Positions 5,157 through 13,220 of a stretch of 15,835 bases of DNA are shown piece by piece (position 1 is the stretch's first letter; each line of letters opens with the position of its first letter). The notes beneath the pieces were generated by a model that saw only the letters and a program-made list of their open reading frames with translations, had not been told where the DNA came from and ran no database searches. Source of the DNA: Caldithrix sp. (GTDB lineage: Bacteria; KSB1; UBA2214; DYKH01); NCBI GenBank assembly GCA_020722685.1, contig DYKH01000075.1, positions 9,157-24,991 on the forward strand, read 5' to 3'. The translations under genes and the position numbers were made by a program.

Positions 5157-7976
5157 ATGCTACGAAACTTTGGCGCCTTAGCAATCGTCGCCTTATTACT
5201 CTCGCCAACGCTGCTTTTTGCCGGGACAACCGGCAAGATTTCCGGAATCGTCAAAGACAGCCAAACCGGCGAGGCGCTTCCCGGTGCGAACATACTCATC
5301 GAAGGAACCAGCATGGGAGCGGCCTCGGCGCTGGACGGCTCCTATTACATCATCAATGTGCCGCCGGGGCACTACACTCTCAAGGCGACGATGATCGGGT
5401 ATACCTCTGTGCTGCAAAAAGGCGTGCTGGTGCAGACGGATCACACGACGGAGATTAATTTTGCTTTGAGCACGACAGTCATGGATTTGGGCGAGGAGGT
5501 GACGGTCGTTGCCGAGCGTCCCTTGGTGCAAAAGGACGTCACTTCCGGGCGCGCCATCGTCACTTCTGAAGAGATCGAGGAAATGCCGGTGGAGACCTTT
5601 GCCGACGTCCTAAAGACCAAAGCGGGCATCACCGAAGGAGCCAACGGCGCCTTGCACATCCGTGGCGGGCGCACCAGTGAGATTGGCTACATGATCGACG
5701 GCGTCGCCATCTCCAATCCCTTTTGGGGCGGCATGTCCGTGGCGGTGGAGAACACGGCTATTCAAGAGCTGCAAGTGGTGAGCGGGACTTTTAATGCGGA
5801 ATACGGCCAAGCCATGTCCGGGGTCATCAACATTGTCACCAAAGACGGTGCAGAGCAATATAGTGGCAATCTGCAATTCGACTTCGGCGATCGCATCAGC
5901 AGTCACAAGGAGACATTCTTGAACATCGGTGACGTTGACCCGATGAGCATCAATAACTTTGACGCCTCCTTGTCCGGCCCGGTACCGCTGTTATCCAAAA
6001 AACTGACGTTCTTTTCTTCTGCCCGCTATTACGATAGCGACGGCTGGTTGTTCGGCAAGCGGGAACACCGGCCCAATGACGTGCTCTATATCGACTCATC
6101 GGCAGTCGCCAGTCTGGTGAACAGTCCCTACGCCGCCAGACTCAATTTCATTGAGCCCTATGACGACGCCAATCGCAACGGCAGCTACGACGCCGGGGAA
6201 GAATTTCAGGACTATAACCAAAACGGCCAACGCGATAATGGCTTTAGCGGCGACAATGCCTTGGTGGCCATGAATCCTTACCGAAAATATGCCCTGCAAA
6301 CCAAGCTCACTTACAAGTTCGCTCCAAGCTTGACGCTGCGGTACGGACTACTCTACTCCGATGTCGAGAGGCAGAGCTACAATTTGACCGCGCACCGGTA
6401 CAAATACAATCCGGATGGCCGTCCGACCAATTATGAAAATGCCATTTCGCATACTTTGGATTTGACGCACTCGCTCTCTTCTTCCACTTTTTATACGGTC
6501 AAATTGAACGCCAATTCGAACAGAGAGGAAATCTATCTCTACAAAGACTGGCAAGACCCTCGTTACTTGCCCAACATATTGCTGCAAGTGCCCGGAAATG
6601 AATTTTATGGCGGCGGCACTGATCGCGATTATAGTCTGCGCAAGGCTTACACCTACATCGCGCGCTTGGATTTGACCAACCAACTCAACAAGACCCACCA
6701 ATTCAAAATAGGCGCCGAAGTCCGTTCTCACGATCTTTCCTATCGCGCCTACACCGTGGATATTTTGGATACCTACAACTGGATTCCGACCATTCACACG
6801 CCCGAGACCAGCACGGCCAATGACCAGTACAACCATCGCAAGCCGTTGGAGGTGGCGGCTTTCATCCAAGACAAGATCGAATTGAAGGACATGATCGTCA
6901 ACATCGGCCTGCGCTACGACTATTTCAATTCTAATTGGAAGATCGCGGCGGACAATCGGGACAAGAAGCTCATCTCTTCCGCTCGTTCTGGTCTAAAGGA
7001 TTTACCATTGGTGAATGCAAAGGCCAAGGAGCAATTGAGTCCCCGACTGGGAATTGCTTATCCGATCACTGATCGCGGCACGATCTATTTCTCCTACGGC
7101 CACTTTTTCCAAATACCGCCCCTCGCGTATCTATATGCTAATCCGGAATTCGAGGTGGTGAGCGGCCGTTTCAACAGCATTCTGGGCAATGCCGACCTCA
7201 AACCGCAATCCACCGTCACCTATGAAATGGGATTGAAGCAGCAGTTGGGCGAGGAAATCGCCGTCGAGGCTATCTGCTTTTACAAAGACATCAACGATCT
7301 CCTCGGCTCGGAACTCTTTGAGCTTTACTCTCGCGGCGACTATTACGCCCGCTATGCTAATCGCGACTATGGCAACGTCCAGGGCATCACTCTCGCCATC
7401 GAGAAGCGGCGAGGCATGGGCTTGCTGTCGGCGTCATTGGATTATACATTCCAGATTTCCGAATCCAATTCTTCGGTGCCGGAAAAGGCCTTTGAGGATG
7501 CGCAAAGCGATCCGCCGCGGGAAAGCGAGCGATTTGTCGTTCCCGTGGATTGGGATCAGCGACACACACTGAATTTCAATCTCACCTTGAGCAAGCCCAG
7601 AAGCTGGGGTGTTAGTCTGCTCGGTAAGTTGGGATCCGGCCTTCCCTATACGCCGCAACTACAGGGAACGCGTACCGACTATGAGAACAGCGAACGCAAG
7701 CCCATGCAATACACTTTTGACCTGCATGCGCACAAAGATTTCTATTTCGGCAGCCTGCAACTGTCCGTGCTCTTGAAGGTATACAACTTGTTCGATCGCA
7801 TGAACGAAGACTATGTTTACGACGATACCGGACGGGCCACCTATTCGCTCATCCCGACCTACACTTCCGATCACGGCGGCGAATTCGGTCGCCACTACTT
7901 GGCCGATTATCTCAATCGACCGTACTATTACAGCTCGCCGAGAGAGGTGAGATTGGGGGTGTCCATCGGATTCTAA
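5157..7976 (+). CDS. TonB-dependent receptor with carboxypeptidase-regulatory-like domain
   Basis: This 939-aa outer-membrane receptor would import or handle a substrate using the energy of TonB-ExbBD. In order: signal peptide 1-22; a CarboxypepD_reg-like beta-sandwich about 26-106 (GKISGIVKDSQTGEALPGAN, then the DGSYYI and NVPPGHYTL motifs); a possible TonB-box-like EEVTVVA at 113-119; the plug domain about 120-231 with LHIRGGRTSEIGYMIDGV and EYGQAMSGVINIVTKDG; then a long beta barrel rich in alternating aromatics. The protein ends in Phe (RLGVSIGF), the usual signal for outer-membrane insertion. Around residues 335-370 there is a DxNxNGxxD..E loop of calcium-binding type, unusual for this family. 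AAGGAG (5146-5151) gives the start. The CarboxypepD_reg extension resembles SusC-like receptors of Bacteroidota, but no SusD gene is adjacent, and the substrate cannot be told. Confidence 0.92.
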   Translation: MLRNFGALAIVALLLSPTLLFAGTTGKISGIVKDSQTGEALPGANILIEGTSMGAASALDGSYYIINVPPGHYTLKATMIGYTSVLQKGVLVQTDHTTEINFALSTTVMDLGEEVTVVAERPLVQKDVTSGRAIVTSEEIEEMPVETFADVLKTKAGITEGANGALHIRGGRTSEIGYMIDGVAISNPFWGGMSVAVENTAIQELQVVSGTFNAEYGQAMSGVINIVTKDGAEQYSGNLQFDFGDRISSHKETFLNIGDVDPMSINNFDASLSGPVPLLSKKLTFFSSARYYDSDGWLFGKREHRPNDVLYIDSSAVASLVNSPYAARLNFIEPYDDANRNGSYDAGEEFQDYNQNGQRDNGFSGDNALVAMNPYRKYALQTKLTYKFAPSLTLRYGLLYSDVERQSYNLTAHRYKYNPDGRPTNYENAISHTLDLTHSLSSSTFYTVKLNANSNREEIYLYKDWQDPRYLPNILLQVPGNEFYGGGTDRDYSLRKAYTYIARLDLTNQLNKTHQFKIGAEVRSHDLSYRAYTVDILDTYNWIPTIHTPETSTANDQYNHRKPLEVAAFIQDKIELKDMIVNIGLRYDYFNSNWKIAADNRDKKLISSARSGLKDLPLVNAKAKEQLSPRLGIAYPITDRGTIYFSYGHFFQIPPLAYLYANPEFEVVSGRFNSILGNADLKPQSTVTYEMGLKQQLGEEIAVEAICFYKDINDLLGSELFELYSRGDYYARYANRDYGNVQGITLAIEKRRGMGLLSASLDYTFQISESNSSVPEKAFEDAQSDPPRESERFVVPVDWDQRHTLNFNLTLSKPRSWGVSLLGKLGSGLPYTPQLQGTRTDYENSERKPMQYTFDLHAHKDFYFGSLQLSVLLKVYNLFDRMNEDYVYDDTGRATYSLIPTYTSDHGGEFGRHYLADYLNRPYYYSSPREVRLGVSIGF

Positions 7977-8026
7977 GATCGGTGTTTGCAAATTGGGGGC
8001 ATTGGTCTTGTTGAAAGCGCGAACCG

Positions 8027-8077
8027 ATGCGCAATGTTTCAGTACAAATAAAACGGGCGGTGCTTGCAGGTCGGTAG
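8027..8077 (+). pseudogene. Possible N-terminal remnant of a DUF4258-type toxin
   Basis: An ATG at 8027 opens 16 codons ending VQIKRAVLAGR, then TAG directly before the zinc-finger antitoxin remnant. The pattern VxxAVxAGRYR is how I recall DUF4258-type toxins beginning, and such toxins commonly precede a YgiT-type zinc-finger antitoxin. If correct, almost the whole toxin has been deleted. The match is too short to be more than suggestive. Confidence 0.3.
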
Positions 8078-8078
8078 G

Positions 8079-8296
8079 ATGATGTCTATTATCTGCCCTA
8101 CATGCGGCAGCGACAAACTTGCAAAAATTCGGCGAGACTAGGTTGGCAATTTCGAGGTCAGCGCTATACCATCACAGCCTTGGAATTCTTCAAGTGACTG
8201 AATTGCGGAGAGAAAAACCATAATCGGGACGCTATGCGGCGGATCAAGGTGGTTCCTCCAGCCTTTGCCAAGAATGATGTCGAGTATCATGGGTAG
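8079..8296 (+). pseudogene. Broken YgiT/MqsA-type zinc-finger antitoxin
   Basis: The first frame (8079-8141) reads MMSIICPTCGSDKLAKIRRD then TAG. A second frame picks up at 8144: WQFRGQRYTITALEFFK, TGA at 8195-8197, then LNCGEK, NRDAMRRIKVV, PPAFAKNDVEYHG and TAG at 8294. Joined, this gives the layout of YgiT-type zinc-finger antitoxins: CPxCGS, then a beta hairpin with F-x-G-Q-x-Y, then the EFFxCxNCGEK second Cys pair, then a D-x-xAMRxIK helix. Two lesions are visible: a frameshift near 8139-8144, and a TGA where the first Cys of the second pair is expected (TGC to TGA is one base). The gene is therefore inactive as written. Such antitoxins normally pair with a DUF4258/MqsR-type toxin. Confidence 0.65.
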
Positions 8297-8349
8297 CCTC
8301 AGAAATACGCAGTGAGATCTGCTATCAGGTTTTTCTGGAAAGATGAGCA

Positions 8350-8823
8350 ATGAGACCAACAGTGTATATTGAGACGACCGTGATTAGCTACCTTACTGCT
8401 AGGCCAAGCCGGGATTTGATAATAGCAGCACATCAGCAAATCACCCAAGAGTGGTGGGAATTGGCGCTACCCCACTTTGAGCCATTCATTTCTCCCATCG
8501 TTCTGGAAGATATATCAAAGGGAGATGAGCAAGGGGCAAAACTTTGGCTTGAGAGAGTAACGTCATTCCCTCTGCTGGAAGTTTTGCCTGAAGTACGCAA
8601 TCTTGCGGATTCGTACTTCTCTGCCATCGACATCCCCGAAAAGGCCAGAGCGGATTCGTACCATCTAGCCATTGCGGCCTGGCATGGTATGGACTTTTTA
8701 GTCTCATGGAATTGTACACATATTGTGAGTGGTAGAGTGAAAAAGATCATCGAGGAGGTCAATTTGGCCCGAGGACTGAGAACTCCGATGATCAGCACTC
8801 CAGAGGAAATTATGGAGGTTTAG
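8350..8823 (+). CDS. PIN-domain ribonuclease, VapC-like toxin
   Basis: This 157-aa protein starts MRPTVYIETTVISYLTARPS, the usual opening of a well-populated PIN-domain branch. Candidate metal-binding acids are E8 (in place of the more common Asp), E53 (in VLEDISKGD) and D102 (in KARADSYHLAIAA), with the SWNCTHI segment at 119-125 supplying the last polar position. PIN proteins of this kind cleave RNA and are held inactive by a small partner. A tightly linked 59-aa gene starts 1 nt after the stop and should be that partner. GGAAAG precedes the chosen ATG. An earlier ATG at 8343 is out of frame. The length is typical and no lesion is seen, so the toxin looks functional. Confidence 0.85.
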   Translation: MRPTVYIETTVISYLTARPSRDLIIAAHQQITQEWWELALPHFEPFISPIVLEDISKGDEQGAKLWLERVTSFPLLEVLPEVRNLADSYFSAIDIPEKARADSYHLAIAAWHGMDFLVSWNCTHIVSGRVKKIIEEVNLARGLRTPMISTPEEIMEV

Positions 8824-8824
8824 C

Positions 8825-9004
8825 ATGTTACCGGATCCAATTATAGCAGAAGTTCGACAGGTTCGGCATGAGATCGAGGCCGAATACGAAAACGACCCTC
8901 AGAAGTATTACGAACACATTGTTCTCTTGCAAGAGAAGTATCGCCATCGGCTTGCCCAGCGGAAGCCAAAGCTCGCCGCTGGAAGGTGGGAATTGGCTAC
9001 GTGA
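8825..9004 (+). CDS. Small VapB-like antitoxin partner of the PIN toxin
   Basis: This 59-aa product is encoded one base after the PIN gene stop (the TAG ends at 8823, the ATG begins at 8825), implying translational coupling. The sequence opens MLPDPIIAEVRQVRHEIEAE and continues with YENDPQKYYEHIVLLQEKY, followed by a basic tail with KPK and ending in ELAT. The layout (M-x-x-DPIxxEVRxxR, then a helix, then a basic Pro/Lys end) is the small antitoxin I recall downstream of MRPTVYIETxVxSYL-type PIN toxins. No DNA-binding fold can be proven by eye. Its short length makes it easy for gene finders to miss. Confidence 0.7.
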   Translation: MLPDPIIAEVRQVRHEIEAEYENDPQKYYEHIVLLQEKYRHRLAQRKPKLAAGRWELAT

Positions 9005-9089
9005 CCTGATATTCGCCAAAATAATGGACTTTTACCCGTACCTCCTGAAACTCCTTTGCGCGGGTTATGATGGCCCCCAATGAGGGAAT

Positions 9090-9386
9090 ATGCTTCTATT
9101 TGAATGGGATCCAGATAAGGCTAAAGGCAATATTAAACTTCATGGTGTATCCTTTGATGAAGCCAGCACTGCTTTTAAAGATACTTTGTCATTGGTAATT
9201 TTTGATCCTTTACATTCGAAGGAAGAAGACAGGATGGTCTTGGTCGGAAATTCCTGCAACAATCGGCTTCCGGTGATTGTTCACACGGAAAGGACGGATC
9301 ATATTAGAATAATAAGTGCAAGAAGAGCGACCAAGAAAGAAAGGAAACATTATGAGGCGAATGCGAAACGATCCGGACCTACTTGA
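9090..9386 (+). CDS. brnT: BrnT-family toxin (DUF497)
   Basis: This 98-aa protein has the BrnT hallmarks: FEWDPDKAKGNIKLHGVSFD at 4-23 (family FEWDxxKaxxNxxKHGVsFeeA), a central DRMVLVGNS strand, and the C-terminal IISARRATKKERKHYE (74-89) that carries the catalytic and RNA-contacting Arg/Glu residues. BrnT toxins are RelE-fold ribonucleases that inhibit translation. The canonical partner is BrnA; here the next gene overlaps by 35 nt and encodes a different small antitoxin-like family. The ATG at 9090 matches the family start, although the GAGGG upstream is only 3 nt away. One substitution from the usual consensus is Leu for His/Lys in KLHG; otherwise the gene seems intact. Confidence 0.88.
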   Translation: MLLFEWDPDKAKGNIKLHGVSFDEASTAFKDTLSLVIFDPLHSKEEDRMVLVGNSCNNRLPVIVHTERTDHIRIISARRATKKERKHYEANAKRSGPT

Positions 9387-9561
9387 AGAATACGACTTTA
9401 GCAAAGGCATCCAGGGAAAGTACGCTGAAAAGTACGCGGAAGGAACTAACATAGTGGTCATTGAACCTGATGTTGCAAAATATTTCCCAGATCATGAATC
9501 TATAAATCAAGCTTTGGGGTCACTGATTGAGATCATTAAAAAGCAAAAAAGGATTGCATAA
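9352..9561 (+). CDS. Antitoxin-like protein paired with BrnT
   Basis: This 69-aa protein reads MRRMRNDPDLLEEYDFSKGI, then KYAEKYAEGTNIVVIEPDVA, then KYFPDHESINQALGSLIEII and a short basic tail. It belongs to the EYDFSKG...PDVA...INxALxxLI small-protein family also seen at 2-82 and 4662. The start overlaps the end of brnT by 35 nt, giving translational coupling typical of toxin-antitoxin pairs. AAGGAA (9341-9346) sits 5 nt before the ATG at 9352; an ATG at 9361 is an alternative. I infer it neutralises the BrnT toxin in place of BrnA. This is the only one of the three related copies that is both full-length and next to a recognisable toxin. Confidence 0.75.
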   Translation: MRRMRNDPDLLEEYDFSKGIQGKYAEKYAEGTNIVVIEPDVAKYFPDHESINQALGSLIEIIKKQKRIA

Positions 9562-9724
9562 CCCTCACTTCAAGTCGAACGCTTTAGGCTTGTCTTTAAC
9601 ATAAGCATTTCATGTGCACTCCCGGTGGCTAGCTCTCAGGCTGCTGTCTGCACAACCACATTATAGAGACATGAATCCAATCTCGAAATACCTGCTTTAC
9701 GCTATTCAACGGAGCATTCAAATA

Positions 9725-12700
9725 ATGCCACTCAAAACGACTCTTACCTCGCTGTGCCTCGGCCTCTTCTGTGCATATTCTTTTGCTTTCGGCGGAGATC
9801 AAGGTTTCGGACCCTATTGGCCGCCGCCGGACAAAAGCGCGCCTTCTTCTGAATGGGAGGCCTGGCGCGCCAAACGCCAAGCCTTGGCCAAATCACAAGG
9901 CAGCCACGCCGAACGGCGCGAAGGCACCCATAACGGCAACCGCGTCTCTACCGTATTCTACAATTACGGCTCCATAGGCCAACCCGGAAACAAGCGTTCG
10001 CTGGTTTGGCCGGCGGGAACACCGGATCGCGACTATGGCTTTGAATTCGGCGTCTTGGTCGGCGGCGAAATCGTCGATACCCGGGGGCAGCGGCGCCATA
10101 TTCTTTCCGACGGCTTGGACACCGGCGGCGACACTTCACCCCAAGGCGCTCCCTGGGGCTGGGAACCTAAAAGCGGTTTCGCCCATCCTTCCCAATCCTA
10201 CATCGCTATGAGCCATCAGCCGGAGACTTGGCCTGAGCAATGGGCCAGCTTTGGGGAAAATAAAGACGGCAAATTCAACGGCAGTTGGTGGGGCGAGTAC
10301 GGAGTTGGGGTAATGACAGCCGATCAAGAAAGCTTTTTCGTTATGGACGATTCAGCCAATTCGGAATTCCTTTATTGGCCCGATCCTCTTGGCCAACCGG
10401 ATCGGCGCGGCTTGGGAATGGACGTCAAAGTTCGCGGTTATCAATGGGCGCAGACTCTGGCGCAAGATTGCATCTTTTTCATTTATGACGTTATCTATGC
10501 CGGAGCCGATACGCTATCCAAAACCTATCTGGGCATGTACGGCGATCCCCACATCGGCGGCACCGATGACTATAGCGATGACGATGGGTTCTACGACACA
10601 AAACTGGACATGGTGTACGGATGGGATCATGACTTTCGCGGCTCCCCCAATGCCTGGCGTCCCGGTTATCTTGGCTACAAGTACCTTGAAAGCCCCGGCG
10701 AGCCTTATGACCGCAAAGACAATGACCAGGACGGTTTGGTAGATGAATCCATGCAAAACGATTTGGATGACGACCATGATTGGGATGCCCGTTTCGACGA
10801 CGTAGGAGCCGACGGCGTGAACGCCGATGCCAACGGCAATGGCGTTCAGGATGGCAGCGAAGTCTGGGATCGCGGCGAAGGTGACGGCGTCCCTACCCAC
10901 GGTGAGCCGAATTTTGACGAAAAAGATTTAGACGAGGCCGATCAAATCGGCTTGACGACCTTTTCCGTTTACGAATACGCAACCCTTTTCCCCTTGCAGG
11001 ATGAAGACATTTGGCGCAAAATGGTTTCCGGTATCATCGACTCCTTATTCGAGCAAACGCGCGACAATGTGTTCCAGTATGCCTCCGGTCCGGTTAAGGT
11101 CACCACGGGCGACAGCAGAAGATTCTCCATTGCGCTCTTTTTTGGCTATGACATTAACGATCTCTACCGGAATGCCAACATCATCCAGTTCATCTATAAC
11201 GCCGGCTACCGTTTCTCCAAAGCGCCGGACAAGCCCAAGCTGACCGCCGTTCCCGGAGACGGCAAGGTTACCCTCTATTGGGACAATGCCGCCGAAGACT
11301 CGCGCGACCCGGTTCACGGCAAGGACTTTGAAGGGTATGCCATCTATCGAGGTACGGACATTGGCTTCTTGGATGCATTCACCATCACAGATGCCTTGGG
11401 CAATCCGAAAATGTGGCAGCCCATCGCTCGTTTCGACCTCAAGGACGGCATCAAAGGCCCCAGTAAGGTGGAGACCACAACCGGCATTCACTATTATTTG
11501 GGCGACGACACCGGCTTGGTGCACTCTTACGTGGACAGCGCCAACATCATGAACGGCCAACGCTACTTTTATGCGGTCGTTTCTTATGACCGCGGCGACT
11601 CGGTCAAAATTCCGCCCACCGAATGTACCAAAACCTTTTTCGAGGATCCGCCCAATTCAGGCACCTACGTTCCGGATGTCAACACGGCCATTGTTGTCCC
11701 CCAAGCGCCGGCTGCCGGCTATCAAGCTCCCTCTTTCTTTGGCGGCATTCAGCCGGATCATAATGAGGACGGCCCCGGAACCGGTCTGGTGAAAGTCGAT
11801 TTTATCGATGCGGAAAAAGTCCAAGACAATCACCACTACGGGATCACCTTCGATGACAGCACCCTCGCCAAGGTCACATTCAGTCTGCTGGACTATGACT
11901 TGATCGAGCGTGACACTTTACGTCTGAACCAAAGATGGCGGTACACCAAATATGACACCACACAATTTCCGCCGGTGCCTATCGATTCTGCGCGCGTCGT
12001 GGACGTGGGTCTGGCACACCCGGCAATACTGAAAGGATCCCTGAGCGTTGCTAATTTGCAGGGCAGTGCCTTTGTCGAAGGAGAGGATTACGCGGTTAAT
12101 TATTCGGAGGGAAGAATCACCGTGTTGGACACGATGGCTATGCGACCGTCGGATCGGTATGTGTTCACCTACAATCGTTATTTGATCTCCAGCAGCCCAT
12201 ACTTGGACGGCACGGATCGCAATCCCTACGAACACGGCTTGAAGGTAATCATTAAGGATGATCCGCTCAAGGCGGACACTTTGAACAGCCGCTTCATTCA
12301 AGGCAACTGCAATTACCGCTCGGTGGTGCAAAAATATCCTTCCGGCGGCATTCCCTATCCGGCCAGCTATGTCATTGAGTTGTTCAGCACGGTCAAGAAA
12401 AAATCTTACAATAGCAAGCCGGCCAAATTCACTGTCTACAATGTGACCGATAAGGACACCGTGAACTTTGTCTTTTTTGACGTCAACGGTGACTCGACCA
12501 TCGGCGATCAAGATCGTGTGGTGCCGCTGTTGCAAACCGCGCCAAACAAGTTCGTCGGCACTTGGGAAGTCAAATTCTTCGCCCCCGCCGATTCCATCGT
12601 TTTCAAGAATGGCTTGGCAGTGGATACCATTCGCATCCCCAAGATCGCTCCCAAAGCCGGCGATAAGTATCTGTTAGCTACACGCAAGCCCTTCGATCAC

Positions 12701-13081
12701 CGGGATGTTTTTAGCTTCCAGACTCGACGCGCTTACGTCCAAAAAGCCCAAGTCAAGAGCGACCTGAACAAGATCGCAGTGGTACCCAATCCCTACATCT
12801 CAGCCTCCGAGTTTGAGCTGCAACCGCGAACCCAAGCCGGTGGACGCGGGGACCGACTCTTGTACTTTATCCATCTCCCGGCGCAGTGCACGATTCGAAT
12901 TTATACTTTGGCCGGCGACCATGTTGTGACGCTTGAACATGACAGTGCCCTGGAAGACGGCTCGGAGCCGTGGGACTTGTTGTCCAAAGATCGCATGGAA
13001 ATCGCCTACGGCGTGTACATCTACCACGTCGATGCCAAAGACGCCGGTGAATTCATCGGCAAGTTTGCGGTGATAAAATGA
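9725..13081 (+). CDS. Large secreted fibronectin type III protein with C-terminal sorting-like domain
   Basis: This 1118-aa protein starts with a signal peptide (MPLKTTLTSLCLGLFCAYSF). The ATG at 9725 is preferred for this and for GGAG 10 nt upstream; in-frame starts at 9614 and 9671 would put extra residues before the signal. Its N-terminal half carries the NGNRVSTVFYNYGSIGQPGN type opening seen in large secreted proteins of FCB candidate phyla. Residues about 328-411 are an acidic, Asp/Asn/Gly-rich stretch (NDQDGLVDES, NADANGNGVQDG) of calcium-binding type. A fibronectin type III domain begins near 503 (KPKLTAVPGDGKVTLYWD) and runs to about 625. The C-terminal 1016-1118 reads KIAVVPNPYI at the start, has RIYTLAGDHV and YGVYIYHV, and ends GKFAVIK, like T9SS/FlgD-type domains. 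It probably acts at the cell surface with the neighbouring receptor and PorV-like protein; its exact role is unknown. Confidence 0.8.
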   Translation: MPLKTTLTSLCLGLFCAYSFAFGGDQGFGPYWPPPDKSAPSSEWEAWRAKRQALAKSQGSHAERREGTHNGNRVSTVFYNYGSIGQPGNKRSLVWPAGTPDRDYGFEFGVLVGGEIVDTRGQRRHILSDGLDTGGDTSPQGAPWGWEPKSGFAHPSQSYIAMSHQPETWPEQWASFGENKDGKFNGSWWGEYGVGVMTADQESFFVMDDSANSEFLYWPDPLGQPDRRGLGMDVKVRGYQWAQTLAQDCIFFIYDVIYAGADTLSKTYLGMYGDPHIGGTDDYSDDDGFYDTKLDMVYGWDHDFRGSPNAWRPGYLGYKYLESPGEPYDRKDNDQDGLVDESMQNDLDDDHDWDARFDDVGADGVNADANGNGVQDGSEVWDRGEGDGVPTHGEPNFDEKDLDEADQIGLTTFSVYEYATLFPLQDEDIWRKMVSGIIDSLFEQTRDNVFQYASGPVKVTTGDSRRFSIALFFGYDINDLYRNANIIQFIYNAGYRFSKAPDKPKLTAVPGDGKVTLYWDNAAEDSRDPVHGKDFEGYAIYRGTDIGFLDAFTITDALGNPKMWQPIARFDLKDGIKGPSKVETTTGIHYYLGDDTGLVHSYVDSANIMNGQRYFYAVVSYDRGDSVKIPPTECTKTFFEDPPNSGTYVPDVNTAIVVPQAPAAGYQAPSFFGGIQPDHNEDGPGTGLVKVDFIDAEKVQDNHHYGITFDDSTLAKVTFSLLDYDLIERDTLRLNQRWRYTKYDTTQFPPVPIDSARVVDVGLAHPAILKGSLSVANLQGSAFVEGEDYAVNYSEGRITVLDTMAMRPSDRYVFTYNRYLISSSPYLDGTDRNPYEHGLKVIIKDDPLKADTLNSRFIQGNCNYRSVVQKYPSGGIPYPASYVIELFSTVKKKSYNSKPAKFTVYNVTDKDTVNFVFFDVNGDSTIGDQDRVVPLLQTAPNKFVGTWEVKFFAPADSIVFKNGLAVDTIRIPKIAPKAGDKYLLATRKPFDHRDVFSFQTRRAYVQKAQVKSDLNKIAVVPNPYISASEFELQPRTQAGGRGDRLLYFIHLPAQCTIRIYTLAGDHVVTLEHDSALEDGSEPWDLLSKDRMEIAYGVYIYHVDAKDAGEFIGKFAVIK

Positions 13082-13083
13082 GA

Positions 13084-13176
13084 CGCTGGAGTCATGGAGT
13101 ATTGGAGAAATGGGTCAATGAAGGGGCCGGTTCAGTGCTCTACCCCTCCATCATTCCATTTCTCCATCGCTCCAGA
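13084..13176. repeat. Imperfect inverted repeat (TGGAG/ATGGAG units)
   Basis: The sequence CTGGAGTCATGGAGTATTGG (13086-13105) and its continuation GAGAAATGG face CCATTTCTCCATCGCTCCAG at 13156-13175. The reverse complement of the right arm reads CTGGAGCGATGGAGAAATGG, so the arms pair with one small indel. The left arm lies 5 nt after the stop of the 1118-aa gene. It may be a dispersed repeat and could also act as an attenuating or stabilising hairpin between this gene and the PorV-like gene. No T run follows, so I do not call it a terminator. Confidence 0.6.
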
Positions 13177-13220
13177 ACATTCATCTCCGAATCGAGTCAA
13201 GATCATCAGGAGTTTCGTAC

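Noticed and set aside
8138..8359. 73-codon minus-strand frame over the zinc-finger remnant
   Set aside because: The plus-strand reading shows clear zinc-finger antitoxin motifs, so this is its shadow.
9614..9724. Upstream in-frame starts (9614 GTG, 9671 ATG) for the 1118-aa protein
   Set aside because: They would bury the signal peptide behind 18-37 extra residues; the ATG at 9725 gives a standard signal peptide.
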